From the NCBI RefSeq assembly GCF_905373215.1, contig NZ_CAJPRT010000003.1:1-64000 (forward strand): 64,000 bases of DNA, written 5' to 3'. The notes under the pieces are model-generated. The model saw only the letters and a program-made list of their open reading frames with translations, did no database searches and was not told where the DNA came from. Source of the stretch: an uncultured Campylobacter sp. (GTDB taxonomy: Bacteria; Campylobacterota; Campylobacteria; Campylobacterales; Campylobacteraceae). A program made the position numbers and the translations under genes. Below, one piece after another: positions 53,390 through 62,132 of the stretch. Numbering within the stretch: position 1 is the first letter of the stretch; every line of letters begins with the position of its first letter.

Positions 53390-54754
53390 CTAGCCCTTCT
53401 TTAGCTTCCTAAGCTCGCGCAGAACCGCCGCTTTGTTCTTACTATCTTTTAGCGCATCGTAGCACTGCGCGAGTAGCTCTAGCGCGTGAGCCAGAGCCTG
53501 CTTGTGAGCCGGCAGCCGCTGATATGCCAAAAGCGCCGTCGCATCGTCTCTCATCGCCGTGAAATGTCTCAGCGCCGCAGACGGATCGCCGCGTATCATC
53601 GCGATCTCGCCTAAAATTTCGTGTCCGTCGTAGCCCGAGTGCTCGTAGGCGGTGCCGCGCATGCCCTCGTAGAGCTTTACCGATCTGTTCGCGTAATCCT
53701 GCGCCGCAGCTAGATTTTTCTGCGCATAGCTCGCAGAAATTTTACTCGCGCCCGCCTCTTTGTAAATAGCCAAAAATTGTCGCGCGATCTGTAGATAAAG
53801 CCCGCCCGTATCGGGCTCCGTCGCATCCGAAAGCTCCGCTGCGGCAAGCAGATGCTCTAGCGCGGCGGCACACTCGCCCGGCCCCGCATACAGCTGCGCG
53901 TAATCCCGCGCGAGCGAAGCCCTACGCGCGCGCTCGTCCGATCCGTCCTCTATAAACGGGCGCAGATGCAAGCAGTGCGCCTCCCATTCGGCCAAATCTC
54001 GCAGTGCACGACGCTTGGGCTCAGACGCCGACTCATTCAAAGCGGAGCTAGCCTTAGCACGCAGATACTCGCACGCGCCGCTAGCTCTGCCTTCGGCCTC
54101 GTAGGGATCGGGTGTGAGCGTTTGCAGTCGGGCGAAAATCTCCTCCGCACGCACGGGATCGCTCTGCAAAAACATAGTCCAAACAAACAGCGCCCGCCCA
54201 TATTCGCGCACAGCGCTCTTGCGATCGCCGCGAGCCTCGTAGATGCGCCCGAATGTATAAGCGCTCTCGTAATTTACGGCATCGGCATATATCTCCGCTA
54301 CCCCGCTTTGCATGGAGCTCGCGTCCGTCGCCAGCGAGATCGCGGCGTCGGTATCGCCGCGCTGCAGGGCGATGCGCGCGCGGACAAATCTGCTAAAAAT
54401 CCGCCCTACTTCGATGCGCTTTAGCTCGCTAAGCTCCTGTGCCCGCACGGCGAGCTCTTCGGCGCGAGAGATCTCTTTAGCAAGCAGCGCCCGATCGGCA
54501 TTTTCTAGCAATCCCCAAATTTCGCGCATAGAAGACGCGGTGGAATTTTTAGCGGCAGCATTCGCGGAGGCTGTGTTTTTTGGCGCGGAAATCTCGGACG
54601 GGGCGGAATTTTTGACGGCATTATTCGCACCGGTAGAATTTGCGACGTCCCCAATGGGGGCGCCGTTTGCGGCATGGGTGTTTTCGGCGGGCGGCGGGAC
54701 CTGCGCGCAGGCCGCAAGAAATAAGCCGAGCGCGACGTAAAGTAAAATTTTCAT
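53390..54754 (-). CDS. TPR-like lipoprotein with a low-complexity linker
   Basis: A 454-residue protein: lipoprotein signal (LLYVALGLFLAAC), then an Ala/Asn/Ser/Thr-rich linker (residues ~22-75) whose coding DNA has GAATTT cores at 54543, 54606 and 54636 (intervals are multiples of three). A long helical repeat region follows with TPR-like pairs (SAYTFGRIYEARGDRKSAVREYGRALF, GHEILGEIAMIRGDPSAALRHF, AHALELLAQCYDALKDS). It probably scaffolds an envelope complex. No family is recognised. It is flanked by two copies of a duplicated element. Confidence 0.65.
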   Translation of the reverse strand: MKILLYVALGLFLAACAQVPPPAENTHAANGAPIGDVANSTGANNAVKNSAPSEISAPKNTASANAAAKNSTASSMREIWGLLENADRALLAKEISRAEELAVRAQELSELKRIEVGRIFSRFVRARIALQRGDTDAAISLATDASSMQSGVAEIYADAVNYESAYTFGRIYEARGDRKSAVREYGRALFVWTMFLQSDPVRAEEIFARLQTLTPDPYEAEGRASGACEYLRAKASSALNESASEPKRRALRDLAEWEAHCLHLRPFIEDGSDERARRASLARDYAQLYAGPGECAAALEHLLAAAELSDATEPDTGGLYLQIARQFLAIYKEAGASKISASYAQKNLAAAQDYANRSVKLYEGMRGTAYEHSGYDGHEILGEIAMIRGDPSAALRHFTAMRDDATALLAYQRLPAHKQALAHALELLAQCYDALKDSKNKAAVLRELRKLKKG

Positions 54755-55202
54755 AGGCGACCTTTAGAATTTTTGCCCGATTATAGCAAAACAAAGTTTA
54801 AATTCCGCGGCGGCGGAGCCTGCGTCTGCGCAGAACTATGTCGAGCCCGAATGAAATTTTAAAATTCTACCGAGCGACGTTCGTAAGCCGCGCGAGTTTG
54901 GGCGCGGGCTTGCGTACGGCTCAATAGCGAAATCGGCAATCGCATGAGTTTTGAGGCTTAGCGCGGCTCGGTATGACTTGATTCGGACGGGGCCCGCGAT
55001 AAAACAGCGCCTGAGGCTATTTTTGCATGCGCCCGCCTGCGCGCACTCCCGCAGATGACGGATCTTTAAAACGGCAAGTTTGAAATTTTAAAATTTAGCG
55101 TAGCCGCAACGATATTAAATTTAAACGCTGCGTAAGCGTAGCAAAGATAGAATTTAGCGCTAAATTTAAAACCGTAATGCGACATTCAAGCAAGGAGATA
55201 AA
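54755..55202. other. gene-free stretch with repeat copy B
   Basis: Holds the promoter region of the lipoprotein gene, the duplicated element at 54888-55010 and AAATTT cores at 55080-55170. No ORF is supported. Confidence 0.5.
54888..55010. repeat. duplicated intergenic element, copy B (partner at 52888-53010)
   Basis: Collinear with copy A, with scattered substitutions and small indels; shared blocks include GCGCGAGTTTGG, GAGTTTTGAGGCTTAGCGCG and GCGATAAAAC. Confidence 0.75.
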
Positions 55203-55691
55203 ATGAACGATACGAAACCGAGCGAGCCGCTACTAATCATAAAAAGGGCTAGGCGTTTTTACGGGCCTTTTTATGCGGTAGTTAAAATTTTGCAATTTTA
55301 TATCGCCATTGTTTTTATTATGCTTGATAAACCTTATGCGCCTATCGCAGGCTGGGTGATGCTGATCGGTCTTTTTTATACGACGGTTATTCCGAATTGC
55401 TTTAAATTTATTGCGTGCTATGATGATCGTATGATAGTGAAATATTTTTTCTGGGAAAAAGTTATCATGCTTACAGATATAAAGGAATTCACCGCATATA
55501 AAATCCCTATATCATTTAAACAAATTTTAGCTATAAGACTTAAGCCGAAGATTTATGATATATTGGTTTATCTAGGCTCAATCTCTATACCGATGGACTA
55601 CATAGCCAGCAATGATTTTGAAAAGCTGGAAATTCTACTAAAAGAACGCAATGTAAGATATTTCAATTTTAAAAATTTTAAATATGAATAA
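55203..55691 (+). CDS. hypothetical membrane protein, AT-rich
   Basis: A 162-residue protein starting after AAGGAGATAAA. Two hydrophobic helices (FYGPFYAVVKILQFYIAIVFI, MLIGLFYTTVIPNCFKF) are followed by a soluble beta-rich domain (CYDDRMIVKYFFWEKVIMLTDIKEF) with a PH-like feel. It leads a group of three AT-rich genes, unlike the GC-rich surroundings, which suggests acquisition. No family was named. Confidence 0.6.
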   Translation: MNDTKPSEPLLIIKRARRFYGPFYAVVKILQFYIAIVFIMLDKPYAPIAGWVMLIGLFYTTVIPNCFKFIACYDDRMIVKYFFWEKVIMLTDIKEFTAYKIPISFKQILAIRLKPKIYDILVYLGSISIPMDYIASNDFEKLEILLKERNVRYFNFKNFKYE

Positions 55692-55768
55692 ATTTTGTAT
55701 GAGGAGCGAAAATGGGTTGCAACCGTAGTTATCAAACTATAAAAACAGGCGGATTTTTTAATTTCGCC

Positions 55769-56125
55769 ATGAAATTTCTTGTTGCAATATTTTTTGCGAT
55801 TGTTCTATTCGGCTGCGACGGTAATGAATGCCGCAACGAATACAATAATAAGGCGTTTTCTATTATAACTGATAATTTAAAGGATAAGGAAAATAGAGAT
55901 TGGACGTGCGGGTCTATTGACAACTATGAATACTTCATAAATTTTTACGGACCTAGCAACGATGATTTAGAAACTTTATTAAAGAATGTAGCAGAAGCGG
56001 CACAAATTCCAAATGTCAAAATTACTATATCGGTTTATGAGAGATATTGGAAATGGGGCAGCAAAACTCCGCCACCATTTAGCAAGAATATATTAACCGT
56101 AAAATTAGACACAAAATCAAATTAA
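55769..56125 (+). CDS. small lipoprotein, paralogue 1
   Basis: The preferred start is MKFLVAIFFAIVLFGCDGNE at 55769, a lipoprotein signal with lipobox LFGC; an upstream ATG at 55712 adds 19 residues. The mature part contains ECRNEYNNKAFSIITDNL, then DWTCGSID and IPNVKITISVYERYW. It is a clear paralogue of the next gene, with two conserved Cys after the lipid Cys. It is AT-rich. Function unknown. Confidence 0.65.
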   Translation: MKFLVAIFFAIVLFGCDGNECRNEYNNKAFSIITDNLKDKENRDWTCGSIDNYEYFINFYGPSNDDLETLLKNVAEAAQIPNVKITISVYERYWKWGSKTPPPFSKNILTVKLDTKSN

Positions 56126-56135
56126 GGAAAATGAA

Positions 56136-56519
56136 ATGCTGAAATTTACAAAGTGTTTCTTTTTGATAGTCGCCGCATTTATATTATTCGGCTGCGACGG
56201 CAGGGAATGTCGAAATGAGTATAACGACAAAGCAGAAGAAATAATATTTGAAGGAATAAGAGATTTAAATCATCTAGGCGGTTCTTGGTCTTGTGGAAAA
56301 ATTACCGATAGATATGAGAGTATAGCAAACATTTATGGCGCTAGAGATGATGATATAAAGTTGCTCTTAAATAATTTTTCAAAAGTTACCGACATACCAA
56401 ATGTTAAAATCACGATAAATGTTTATAAAGGCATAAGGTTGGCAAATAAAAATTTACCACCAAATGATGAGCCTATATTAATCTTAAAATTAAATACTCA
56501 ATCGAGTCAAGCAGAATAA
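56136..56519 (+). CDS. small lipoprotein, paralogue 2
   Basis: A 127-residue lipoprotein (FFLIVAAFILFGCDGRECRN, lipobox LFGC). Shared blocks with the preceding gene are GCDG-x-ECRNEYN-x-KA, the WSCGKI Cys, YGARDDDIKLLLNN and IPNVKITINVYK, so the two arose by tandem duplication and have since diverged. It lies 10 bases downstream of paralogue 1. It resembles small lipoproteins of immunity or defence-neighbour type, but this is speculation. A strong hairpin follows. Confidence 0.65.
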   Translation: MLKFTKCFFLIVAAFILFGCDGRECRNEYNDKAEEIIFEGIRDLNHLGGSWSCGKITDRYESIANIYGARDDDIKLLLNNFSKVTDIPNVKITINVYKGIRLANKNLPPNDEPILILKLNTQSSQAE

Positions 56520-56522
56520 AAT

Positions 56523-56546
56523 TTCGGGCGGCGCAAACCGCCCGAA
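56523..56546. terminator. bidirectional terminator between convergent genes
   Basis: TTCGGGCGG and CCGCCCGAA form a perfect 9-bp stem around CGCAAA, 3 bases after the plus-strand lipoprotein stop and about 28 bases past the dehydrogenase stop on the minus strand. Confidence 0.75.
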
Positions 56547-56573
56547 ACGTAGCCCGAGGTACCGCTCTAAGCC

Positions 56574-58040
56574 TTACTGCTCGTAAAAGCCGCTCGGTTT
56601 GGAGATCGTGTCGATGTAGATGTTTTTGGTCTGGGTGTAGTGCTCCAGGATCATCTTGTGCGTTTCGCGACCAATGCCCGATTCTTTGTAGCCGCCAAAC
56701 GGCGCGCCAGCGTGGATCTGGTTGTAGGTATTGACCCATACGCGACCCGTCTCAAGCAGGCGTGCGACCGTGAGCGCCTTTGCGATGTCACGCGTAAATA
56801 CGGCGCCGCCTAGTCCGTAGAGGCTGTCGTTTGCCATACGGACGAGCTCGTCTTGATCTTTAAATTTAATCACGACGCCCACGGGGCCGAAGATCTCCTC
56901 TTGCGCGACGCGCATGTCGTTGCGCACGTCCACGAGTAGCGTAGGCTCGACGAAAGCCTCTCCCGCGCTATGTCGCTTGCCGCCTACGGCGATCTTAGCG
57001 CCCTCCTCTACGCCGATTTTTACGTACTCTAAAATTTTATCGGCTTGCTTTTTGTTGATCTGGCATCCCATCTGGGTGTTCGGATCGAGCGGATCGCCCA
57101 CCTTGATGCGCTTAAATTTCTCCACGAGCGCCGGTACGAATTTATCGTAGATGCCCTCCTGCACGAAAATTCTACTTCCCGCGCAGCAGACCTGGCCTTG
57201 GTTGAAAAGAATTCCCAGCTGCACGCCGTCGATCGCAACGTCGAAGTCGCAATCGTCAAAGATAATATTCGCGCTCTTGCCGCCGAGCTCAAGCGTAGCG
57301 GGGATGATCTTTTGCGCTGCGGCTAGCGCTATGCCTCTGCCGACCTCGGTCGAGCCCGTGAATGCGAGCTTATCAAGTCCTTTGTGAGTGCGGACGAACT
57401 CGCCTGCCTTGCTTCCCTTGCCGGTTACGACGTTGATGACACCCTTTGGAAGTAGCGGCGCGATTAGGCGGATGAACTCCAAAATGCTAAGGCTGGTTTC
57501 GGAGCTTGGCTTAAACACGCACGTATCGCCCGCAGCAAGTAACGGAGCGAGCTTCCACGCGCCCATCAAAAACGGGAAATTCCACGGCACGATCTGTCCT
57601 ACTACGCCGATCGGCTCGCGTAAAACGACGGATAGATAGCGCTCTTTTAGCATATTGGCGCTGCCCTCCTCGCCCAAGATCACGCCCGCAAAATAGCGGA
57701 AATGCTCGATCGACCACGCTACGTCGACCGCGCGCGTCTCGCGGATCGGCTTGCCGTTGTCGATAGTCTCTACGGTGGCGATGAACTCGGCGTTTTGCTC
57801 TAGGACGTCGGCGATCTTATTTAGCAGCGCGCTGCGCTCATAAACGCTAGTGCGGCGAAAGCTCTCAAACGCCTTGCGGGCCGCGGCGACCGCTCTATCG
57901 ACGTCCGCCTTGCTAGCATCTGCGATCTTTGAAATTTTCTCGCCAGTAGCGGGATTAAAAACGTCTAGGCTCGCGCCGCCTTCGGCACTCACAAACTCGC
58001 CGTCGATGAAAAGCTTATAGCTTGGTTGGATTGTAGCCAT
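56574..58040 (-). CDS. NAD(P)-dependent aldehyde dehydrogenase
   Basis: A 488-residue ALDH-superfamily enzyme: VPWNFPFLMGAWKLAPLLAAG, FTGSTEVGRGIA, catalytic Glu in LELGGKSANIIFDD, catalytic Cys in FNQGQVCCAGSRIF and EEIFGPV near the end. It oxidises aldehydes to acids; class resembles betaine or acetaldehyde dehydrogenases, but the substrate is not determined. It has an AGGAG site and its own promoter region. It is single, convergent with the lipoprotein pair. Confidence 0.92.
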   Translation of the reverse strand: MATIQPSYKLFIDGEFVSAEGGASLDVFNPATGEKISKIADASKADVDRAVAAARKAFESFRRTSVYERSALLNKIADVLEQNAEFIATVETIDNGKPIRETRAVDVAWSIEHFRYFAGVILGEEGSANMLKERYLSVVLREPIGVVGQIVPWNFPFLMGAWKLAPLLAAGDTCVFKPSSETSLSILEFIRLIAPLLPKGVINVVTGKGSKAGEFVRTHKGLDKLAFTGSTEVGRGIALAAAQKIIPATLELGGKSANIIFDDCDFDVAIDGVQLGILFNQGQVCCAGSRIFVQEGIYDKFVPALVEKFKRIKVGDPLDPNTQMGCQINKKQADKILEYVKIGVEEGAKIAVGGKRHSAGEAFVEPTLLVDVRNDMRVAQEEIFGPVGVVIKFKDQDELVRMANDSLYGLGGAVFTRDIAKALTVARLLETGRVWVNTYNQIHAGAPFGGYKESGIGRETHKMILEHYTQTKNIYIDTISKPSGFYEQ

Positions 58041-58293
58041 GCTTACTCCTTACGTGAAATATGACATTCGCTATTATATATCCGCGGCGATTAATGCGGC
58101 ATAAATTTCGGAGCGAAAATCGGTTAAAATTTTGCGGTGTGTAAATTTGAGAAGCAATGCGGCGCCCGCGAAATTTTAAAATTTAATCTACGCGCGCGAC
58201 AGCGGAGGTTTGAAGCGGCTTTGAAGCGGAGTGAAATTTGACCCGGCGCAAGCGGATAAATTTCAAAAGGTAACGTTTATGGAATGAGAGCGA

Positions 58294-58436
58294 GAATTCG
58301 GCTACGATAAAATTTCAGAATTCGGCTTTGCTAAATTTTAAAATTCGGTTGCTTTGAAATTTTAAAATTTGGCTCCGCCGGAATTTTGAATTCGGCTTCG
58401 TTAAAATTTTGAAATTTTGCGAGGTAAAATTTTAGA
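58294..58436. repeat. about 24-base tandem array with AAATTT cores
   Basis: AAATTT or GAATTT cores begin at 58310, 58333, 58357, 58381, 58404 and 58427, intervals of 23-24 bases. The spacers share AATTCGGCT or TTCGGCTTCG, different from the 37721 array although the period and core are the same. Confidence 0.8.
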
Positions 58437-58689
58437 AACATTTTGCGGAATAAACTTCTAAAACAATCTTTTGCGGAGCGGGCGGTTTAAATTTACGGTG
58501 CACGACGATCGAGTCCGCACCCGCAGCCCGAAAGGAAGCCTCCGATAAAATTTTAAAATTTTACGGGATTAAATTTCTAAAGCATTTTTTGAGATGAAAT
58601 TTCTAAAACTGTCTCTCGCGCAAACTTTGCAAGCCTCCTAAAGCTCGCCCATAAAGCTCGCTTGAGCGGCACCCGAGTATGACGAGAGT

Positions 58690-58830
58690 ACAGCGCCGAA
58701 AGCAACCGCAAGCGTTTCGAAAAAGCAGATACAGGCGGCGTAACCCGCTTTCGCTCGTAGCTTCTCGGGTACAGAGGGCGTAACCGCTCGGGCGCACAGC
58801 CTAAGCTCGTGTGTACAGCTTCGGACGCAG
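58690..58830. repeat. loose repeat with ACAG ... GCGTAACC motifs
   Basis: ACAGCGCCGAAAGCAACCGC, ACAGGCGGCGTAACCCGC, ACAGAGGGCGTAACCGC and ACAGCTTCGGACGCAGAAGC recur at roughly 30-45 base spacing. There is no AAATTT core. Meaning unknown. Confidence 0.45.
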
Positions 58831-59037
58831 AAGCGTAATCACTTGTGCTGCAATTTAAACGCAGTAAGCCAACCGCTCGCGCTGCGGCTCGCGGCTCATT
58901 CGAGCGCAGGAAGGACAACCGCTCCGCGTGTATCAAGCCCATTCAAGCCAAAAAATCGAACCGAGCGTACGAAGTCTCCGTCCCCACAAAAGCTATGCTC
59001 GGGCTTTTCTAACAGAGAGATCAAACCGCTTAAAATT

Positions 59038-59787
59038 TTAAAATTTAGGCTCGAAAAAGGTCTCTTCGTGGATGTTGGCAAAGGCGGCTTGTAGACTGAT
59101 AAAAAACCTCGGATGGGCCTTTTCGTACTGCGCCAAAAGCTCCTTCGTAGCGGCGCGCGCAGTGGGCTCCTTGCCGCCGTATTGCCTCGCGGGGCAAACC
59201 TCCTCCTCGCGCATGATCGGAAGCTCGTTATCTCTGGCGCAGGCGGCGATTTGGCGCTCGCGCGTGAGAATGAACGGGCGGATGATCACAAGCCCGTTTT
59301 CGGCGACGTAGCGCGGAGCGAGGGTGCGCAGCGCGCCGTTGAAGGTGAAATTCATAAAAAAGCTTTCCGCGGCGTCGTCGAGGTGGTGGGCGATGGCGAT
59401 CTTATTAAAGCCGTGTTCGAGCGCGTAGGAGTAGATGTATCCGCGCCTCATACGCGAGCAAAAGCTGCAAAACGTGGTGTTCGCGCGGATCTTTTCCTTG
59501 CCGAATTCAAAAATTTTAGTATCGATTATCTCGTAGGGGATCTCGTGCTCTTTAAAATGGGCGCTTATCTCGCGCAGGTCCTCGCCGATACCGTAGGTGA
59601 CGGTAACGGCTTTAAACTCCCAATCTAGCGGGCTTACGCTTTGGAAGTGCTTCAGCACGTGCGCCAAGCTCATGCTGTCTTTGCCGCCGCTAAGAGCTAG
59701 TAAAATTTTATCGCCGCGCTCGAACATCTGGTATTTGGCGTTGGTTTGTCCGACACGGCGAAGTAGTTTTTTGGAGAGGTTTATCAT
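59038..59787 (-). CDS. ttcA: TtcA-like tRNA 2-thiocytidine synthetase
   Basis: A 249-residue PP-loop ATPase: LALSGGKDSMSLAHVL, TTFCSFCSRMRRG (the iron-sulphur CxxC) and IAIAHHLDDAAESFFMN, then CPAR near the C-terminus. TtcA thiolates cytidine 32 in some tRNAs using an iron-sulphur cluster. Its start overlaps mtnN by 4 bases, in the order known from C. jejuni. The exact tRNA target is not provable here. Confidence 0.85.
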   Translation of the reverse strand: MINLSKKLLRRVGQTNAKYQMFERGDKILLALSGGKDSMSLAHVLKHFQSVSPLDWEFKAVTVTYGIGEDLREISAHFKEHEIPYEIIDTKIFEFGKEKIRANTTFCSFCSRMRRGYIYSYALEHGFNKIAIAHHLDDAAESFFMNFTFNGALRTLAPRYVAENGLVIIRPFILTRERQIAACARDNELPIMREEEVCPARQYGGKEPTARAATKELLAQYEKAHPRFFISLQAAFANIHEETFFEPKF

Positions 59788-60482
59788 AACCTTTCGATCA
59801 TTTTTAGGACGAAATTTGCGCTCGTCTGCGCGCTTTTTACCATAAACTCGTCAAAGTCGAACTCGGCTTTGTGTCCCGCCTCGTCGCTTATCGCGCGCAG
59901 CACGCAAAACGGTACGCCCAGCGCGTCGCACACCTGCGCCACGCTCGCTCCCTCCATCTCGACCGCGCTCGCGTCAAACGTCCGCTCGATCCAACTCTTG
60001 CGCTCCTCGCCGCTTACGAACTGATCGCCGCTAGCGATGATGCCCGATTTTAGCGTGATGCCTAGCTGCTCGGCGACGCTTTGCGCTATGGAATTTAGCT
60101 TCGCGTCGGTTTGGACCGAAATTTTACTTCCCGGCACAAATCCGTGCGGATGCCCAAATGCCGTGATATCAAGATCGTGCTGCACGAGCGAGGTGGCGTA
60201 TAAAATTTCGCCGATCTTAATGCCGCGCTTCAAAGCCCCCGCGACGCCCGTAAAAATGAGCGCGCGCGCACCGAATTTCTCGATCATAACCGTAGCGGTT
60301 AGGGCGGAATTTACCTTGCCGATCTTCGAATATGCGATCACTAGATCGTGGCCGTTAAGCTTAGCGGCGTAGAATTTATTATTCGCATGATCCACGGCCT
60401 CCACGCTCACGCCTCGTTCGCGCAGTGCGGATAGCAGCGGCTCGATCTCTTCGGGCATAGCGCCTAAGATCGCAACTTTCAT
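59784..60482 (-). CDS. mtnN: methylthioadenosine / S-adenosylhomocysteine nucleosidase
   Basis: A 232-residue purine nucleosidase: KVAILGAMPEEIEPLLSAL, FTGVAGALKRGIKIGEIL, ASGDQFVSGEERKSWI and the active-site VEMEGASVAQVCDALGVPFCVLRAISDEAG. It recycles methylthioadenosine and homocysteine, and in Campylobacter also acts in futalosine-type menaquinone synthesis. It is coupled to fabD and ttcA by 4-base overlaps. Confidence 0.95.
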   Translation of the reverse strand: MKVAILGAMPEEIEPLLSALRERGVSVEAVDHANNKFYAAKLNGHDLVIAYSKIGKVNSALTATVMIEKFGARALIFTGVAGALKRGIKIGEILYATSLVQHDLDITAFGHPHGFVPGSKISVQTDAKLNSIAQSVAEQLGITLKSGIIASGDQFVSGEERKSWIERTFDASAVEMEGASVAQVCDALGVPFCVLRAISDEAGHKAEFDFDEFMVKSAQTSANFVLKMIERL

Positions 60483-61423
60483 CTATTCTCCTTTGCAAAT
60501 TTCAGGAACTCGTCTAAGCTCGCAAGATCCGTGATGCTGAAGGTCGGCTTTTGCGTGATCTTTTTGTTTATACCTTTTAAAACTGCCGCGCCGAACTCGA
60601 CGAAGCAGTCCGTCTCGCCCTCGTAATTTTTGATGCTTTGTTTGTAAAGCACGGGACTGATAAGCTGGGCTTTAAGCAGCTCCAGCGCTTCGGATTTCGC
60701 CCTGTATGCGCGCGCGGTGGCGTTAGCGACGACAGGAGCGAAGCTCTCTTTTAGCGCAGGGCGCAAAAATTCCAAAAGCTCGTCGCTAGCACTCCCTAGC
60801 ATCGGACAATGGCTTGCGACGCTCATATTTAGTAGCATTGCGCGCTTTGCGCCCGCGGCTTTAAACTCGCCCTCGAGTGCTGCGAGATCATCTTTTTTGC
60901 CAGCGACTACGATCTGCCCGTCGCAGTTATAATTCGCCGCCCAAACCTGCCTACCGGCGCTTCTCGCATCCGCGCAAATTTTTTCAACCGCCTCGTCAGC
61001 AAGAGCTAAGATCACCATCATTCCTGCGTCTTTGCCCTCGCAGGCGCTCTGCATGAGCCTGCCGCGAATATTTACGAGCTTTAGCATCTGCTTCGGCTCT
61101 ATGCCTCCCGCAGCGCTTAGCGCGCTAAACTCGCCCAGCGAATGTCCGAGTAAAAACTGCGGAGCGATGTTAAGCTTTTCTTGATCCGCTCTTTCTTGCA
61201 GCGCCGCAAGCACCATCATGGAATTTAATGCAATCGCAGGCTGCGTAAATTCCGAAACGTCGAGCTTGTCGTTAGGTTCAAACAGTAAATTTTTAAAATC
61301 GATGCCCGTAAAGCCTGAAGCCTCATCCAAAAGCGCGCGCGCAGAGGCGGAGTTTTCGTAAAACTCCCTGCCCATGCCTACGCTTTGGCAGCCCTGTCCT
61401 GGGAAGATAAAAGCAAATTTCAT
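60479..61423 (-). CDS. fabD: malonyl-CoA:ACP transacylase
   Basis: Loads malonyl groups onto acyl carrier protein for fatty acid synthesis. The start MKFAFIFPGQGCQSVGMGRE at 61423 follows AGGATTTTTT; the longer frame overlaps slyD with Arg-rich sequence and is rejected. Active-site Ser is in LLGHSLGEFSAL; also QPAIALNSMMVLAAL and NMSVASHCPMLGSA (His). The 314-residue length is normal. It sits between slyD and mtnN, as in C. jejuni. Confidence 0.94.
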   Translation of the reverse strand: MKFAFIFPGQGCQSVGMGREFYENSASARALLDEASGFTGIDFKNLLFEPNDKLDVSEFTQPAIALNSMMVLAALQERADQEKLNIAPQFLLGHSLGEFSALSAAGGIEPKQMLKLVNIRGRLMQSACEGKDAGMMVILALADEAVEKICADARSAGRQVWAANYNCDGQIVVAGKKDDLAALEGEFKAAGAKRAMLLNMSVASHCPMLGSASDELLEFLRPALKESFAPVVANATARAYRAKSEALELLKAQLISPVLYKQSIKNYEGETDCFVEFGAAVLKGINKKITQKPTFSITDLASLDEFLKFAKENR

Positions 61424-61431
61424 AAAAAATC

Positions 61432-62082
61432 CTAATGCTCGTGGTGGTGCCCGCCGCAACACTCGTGATCTTTTCCGTGATCGTGACCTCCGCAGCATTC
61501 ATGACCGTCTGCATGCCCATGACCTCCGCAACACTCGTGATCCTCCGCGTGATCGTGTCCGTGTCCGCCGCAACACTCGTGTCCCTCGTGATGATGGTTA
61601 TGTCCGCAGCCGCAGCTGTGCGCACCCTCCGGCTGCCCGGTAAGAATTTCGTCCGCCGTCGCTTCGCGGTTCTCGACGATCTTTATATTAAATTCCAGCT
61701 CCTTGCCCGCAAACGGGTGGTTAAAGTCAATAGTAACGTCCTGCTCGCCGATAGCTTTGACGCTCACGCGGGTAGTCGCGCCGTCCTCCGCCTGTCCGAA
61801 AAGCTCCATACCAACGACCAGGTCGATGCCCGCAAACTGCTCTTTAGGTAGGATCTGCACGGCGTCCTGCTTATACTCGCCGACCCCGTCGCTCGGGCTT
61901 ATGCGAACCGTTTTGCTCTCGCCTGCTTGTAGATTTAAAATTTCATCTTCCAGTTTTTGGATGATTTGATCTTTGCCGCTAAGAAAGGCAATCGGGTCGG
62001 AGTTTAAATTTGATTCTAAAATTTCGCCGGTTTTACCGTCTTTTAGCTCATAATGCATCTTTATAACTCGGTTGTTAGCCAT
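61432..62082 (-). CDS. slyD: SlyD-like FKBP peptidyl-prolyl isomerase with a repeated His/Cys tail
   Basis: An FKBP-type isomerase and metallochaperone: VIKMHYELKDGKTGEILESN, IAFLSGKDQIIQKLEDEIL, the insert-in-flap domain, then DFNHPFAGKELEFNIKIV. Residues ~153-216 are a metal-binding tail with GCGHNHHHE and four HECCGGH repeats separated by short acidic spacers; this is more repetitive than usual SlyD tails. SlyD supplies nickel to hydrogenase or urease and helps folding. It precedes fabD. Confidence 0.92.
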   Translation of the reverse strand: MANNRVIKMHYELKDGKTGEILESNLNSDPIAFLSGKDQIIQKLEDEILNLQAGESKTVRISPSDGVGEYKQDAVQILPKEQFAGIDLVVGMELFGQAEDGATTRVSVKAIGEQDVTIDFNHPFAGKELEFNIKIVENREATADEILTGQPEGAHSCGCGHNHHHEGHECCGGHGHDHAEDHECCGGHGHADGHECCGGHDHGKDHECCGGHHHEH

Positions 62083-62132
62083 AGTTTTCTCCTATTTAAA
62101 ATTTTATTTTTGATTTTGTATTTAAATTTAGG

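Larger units (their letters stand above)
58041..59037. other. 1-kb gene-free stretch with two repeat arrays
   Basis: Frames at 58577-58942, 58603-58797 and 58843-59094 lack ribosome sites and families. It contains the 24-base array at 58294-58436 and a looser repeat at 58690-58830. The ALDH promoter must lie near 58045-58090. Confidence 0.5.

Noticed and set aside
58577..58942. 121-codon minus-strand ORF
   Set aside because: Arg/Ser-rich translation of a GC-rich repeat region, no start signal, no family.
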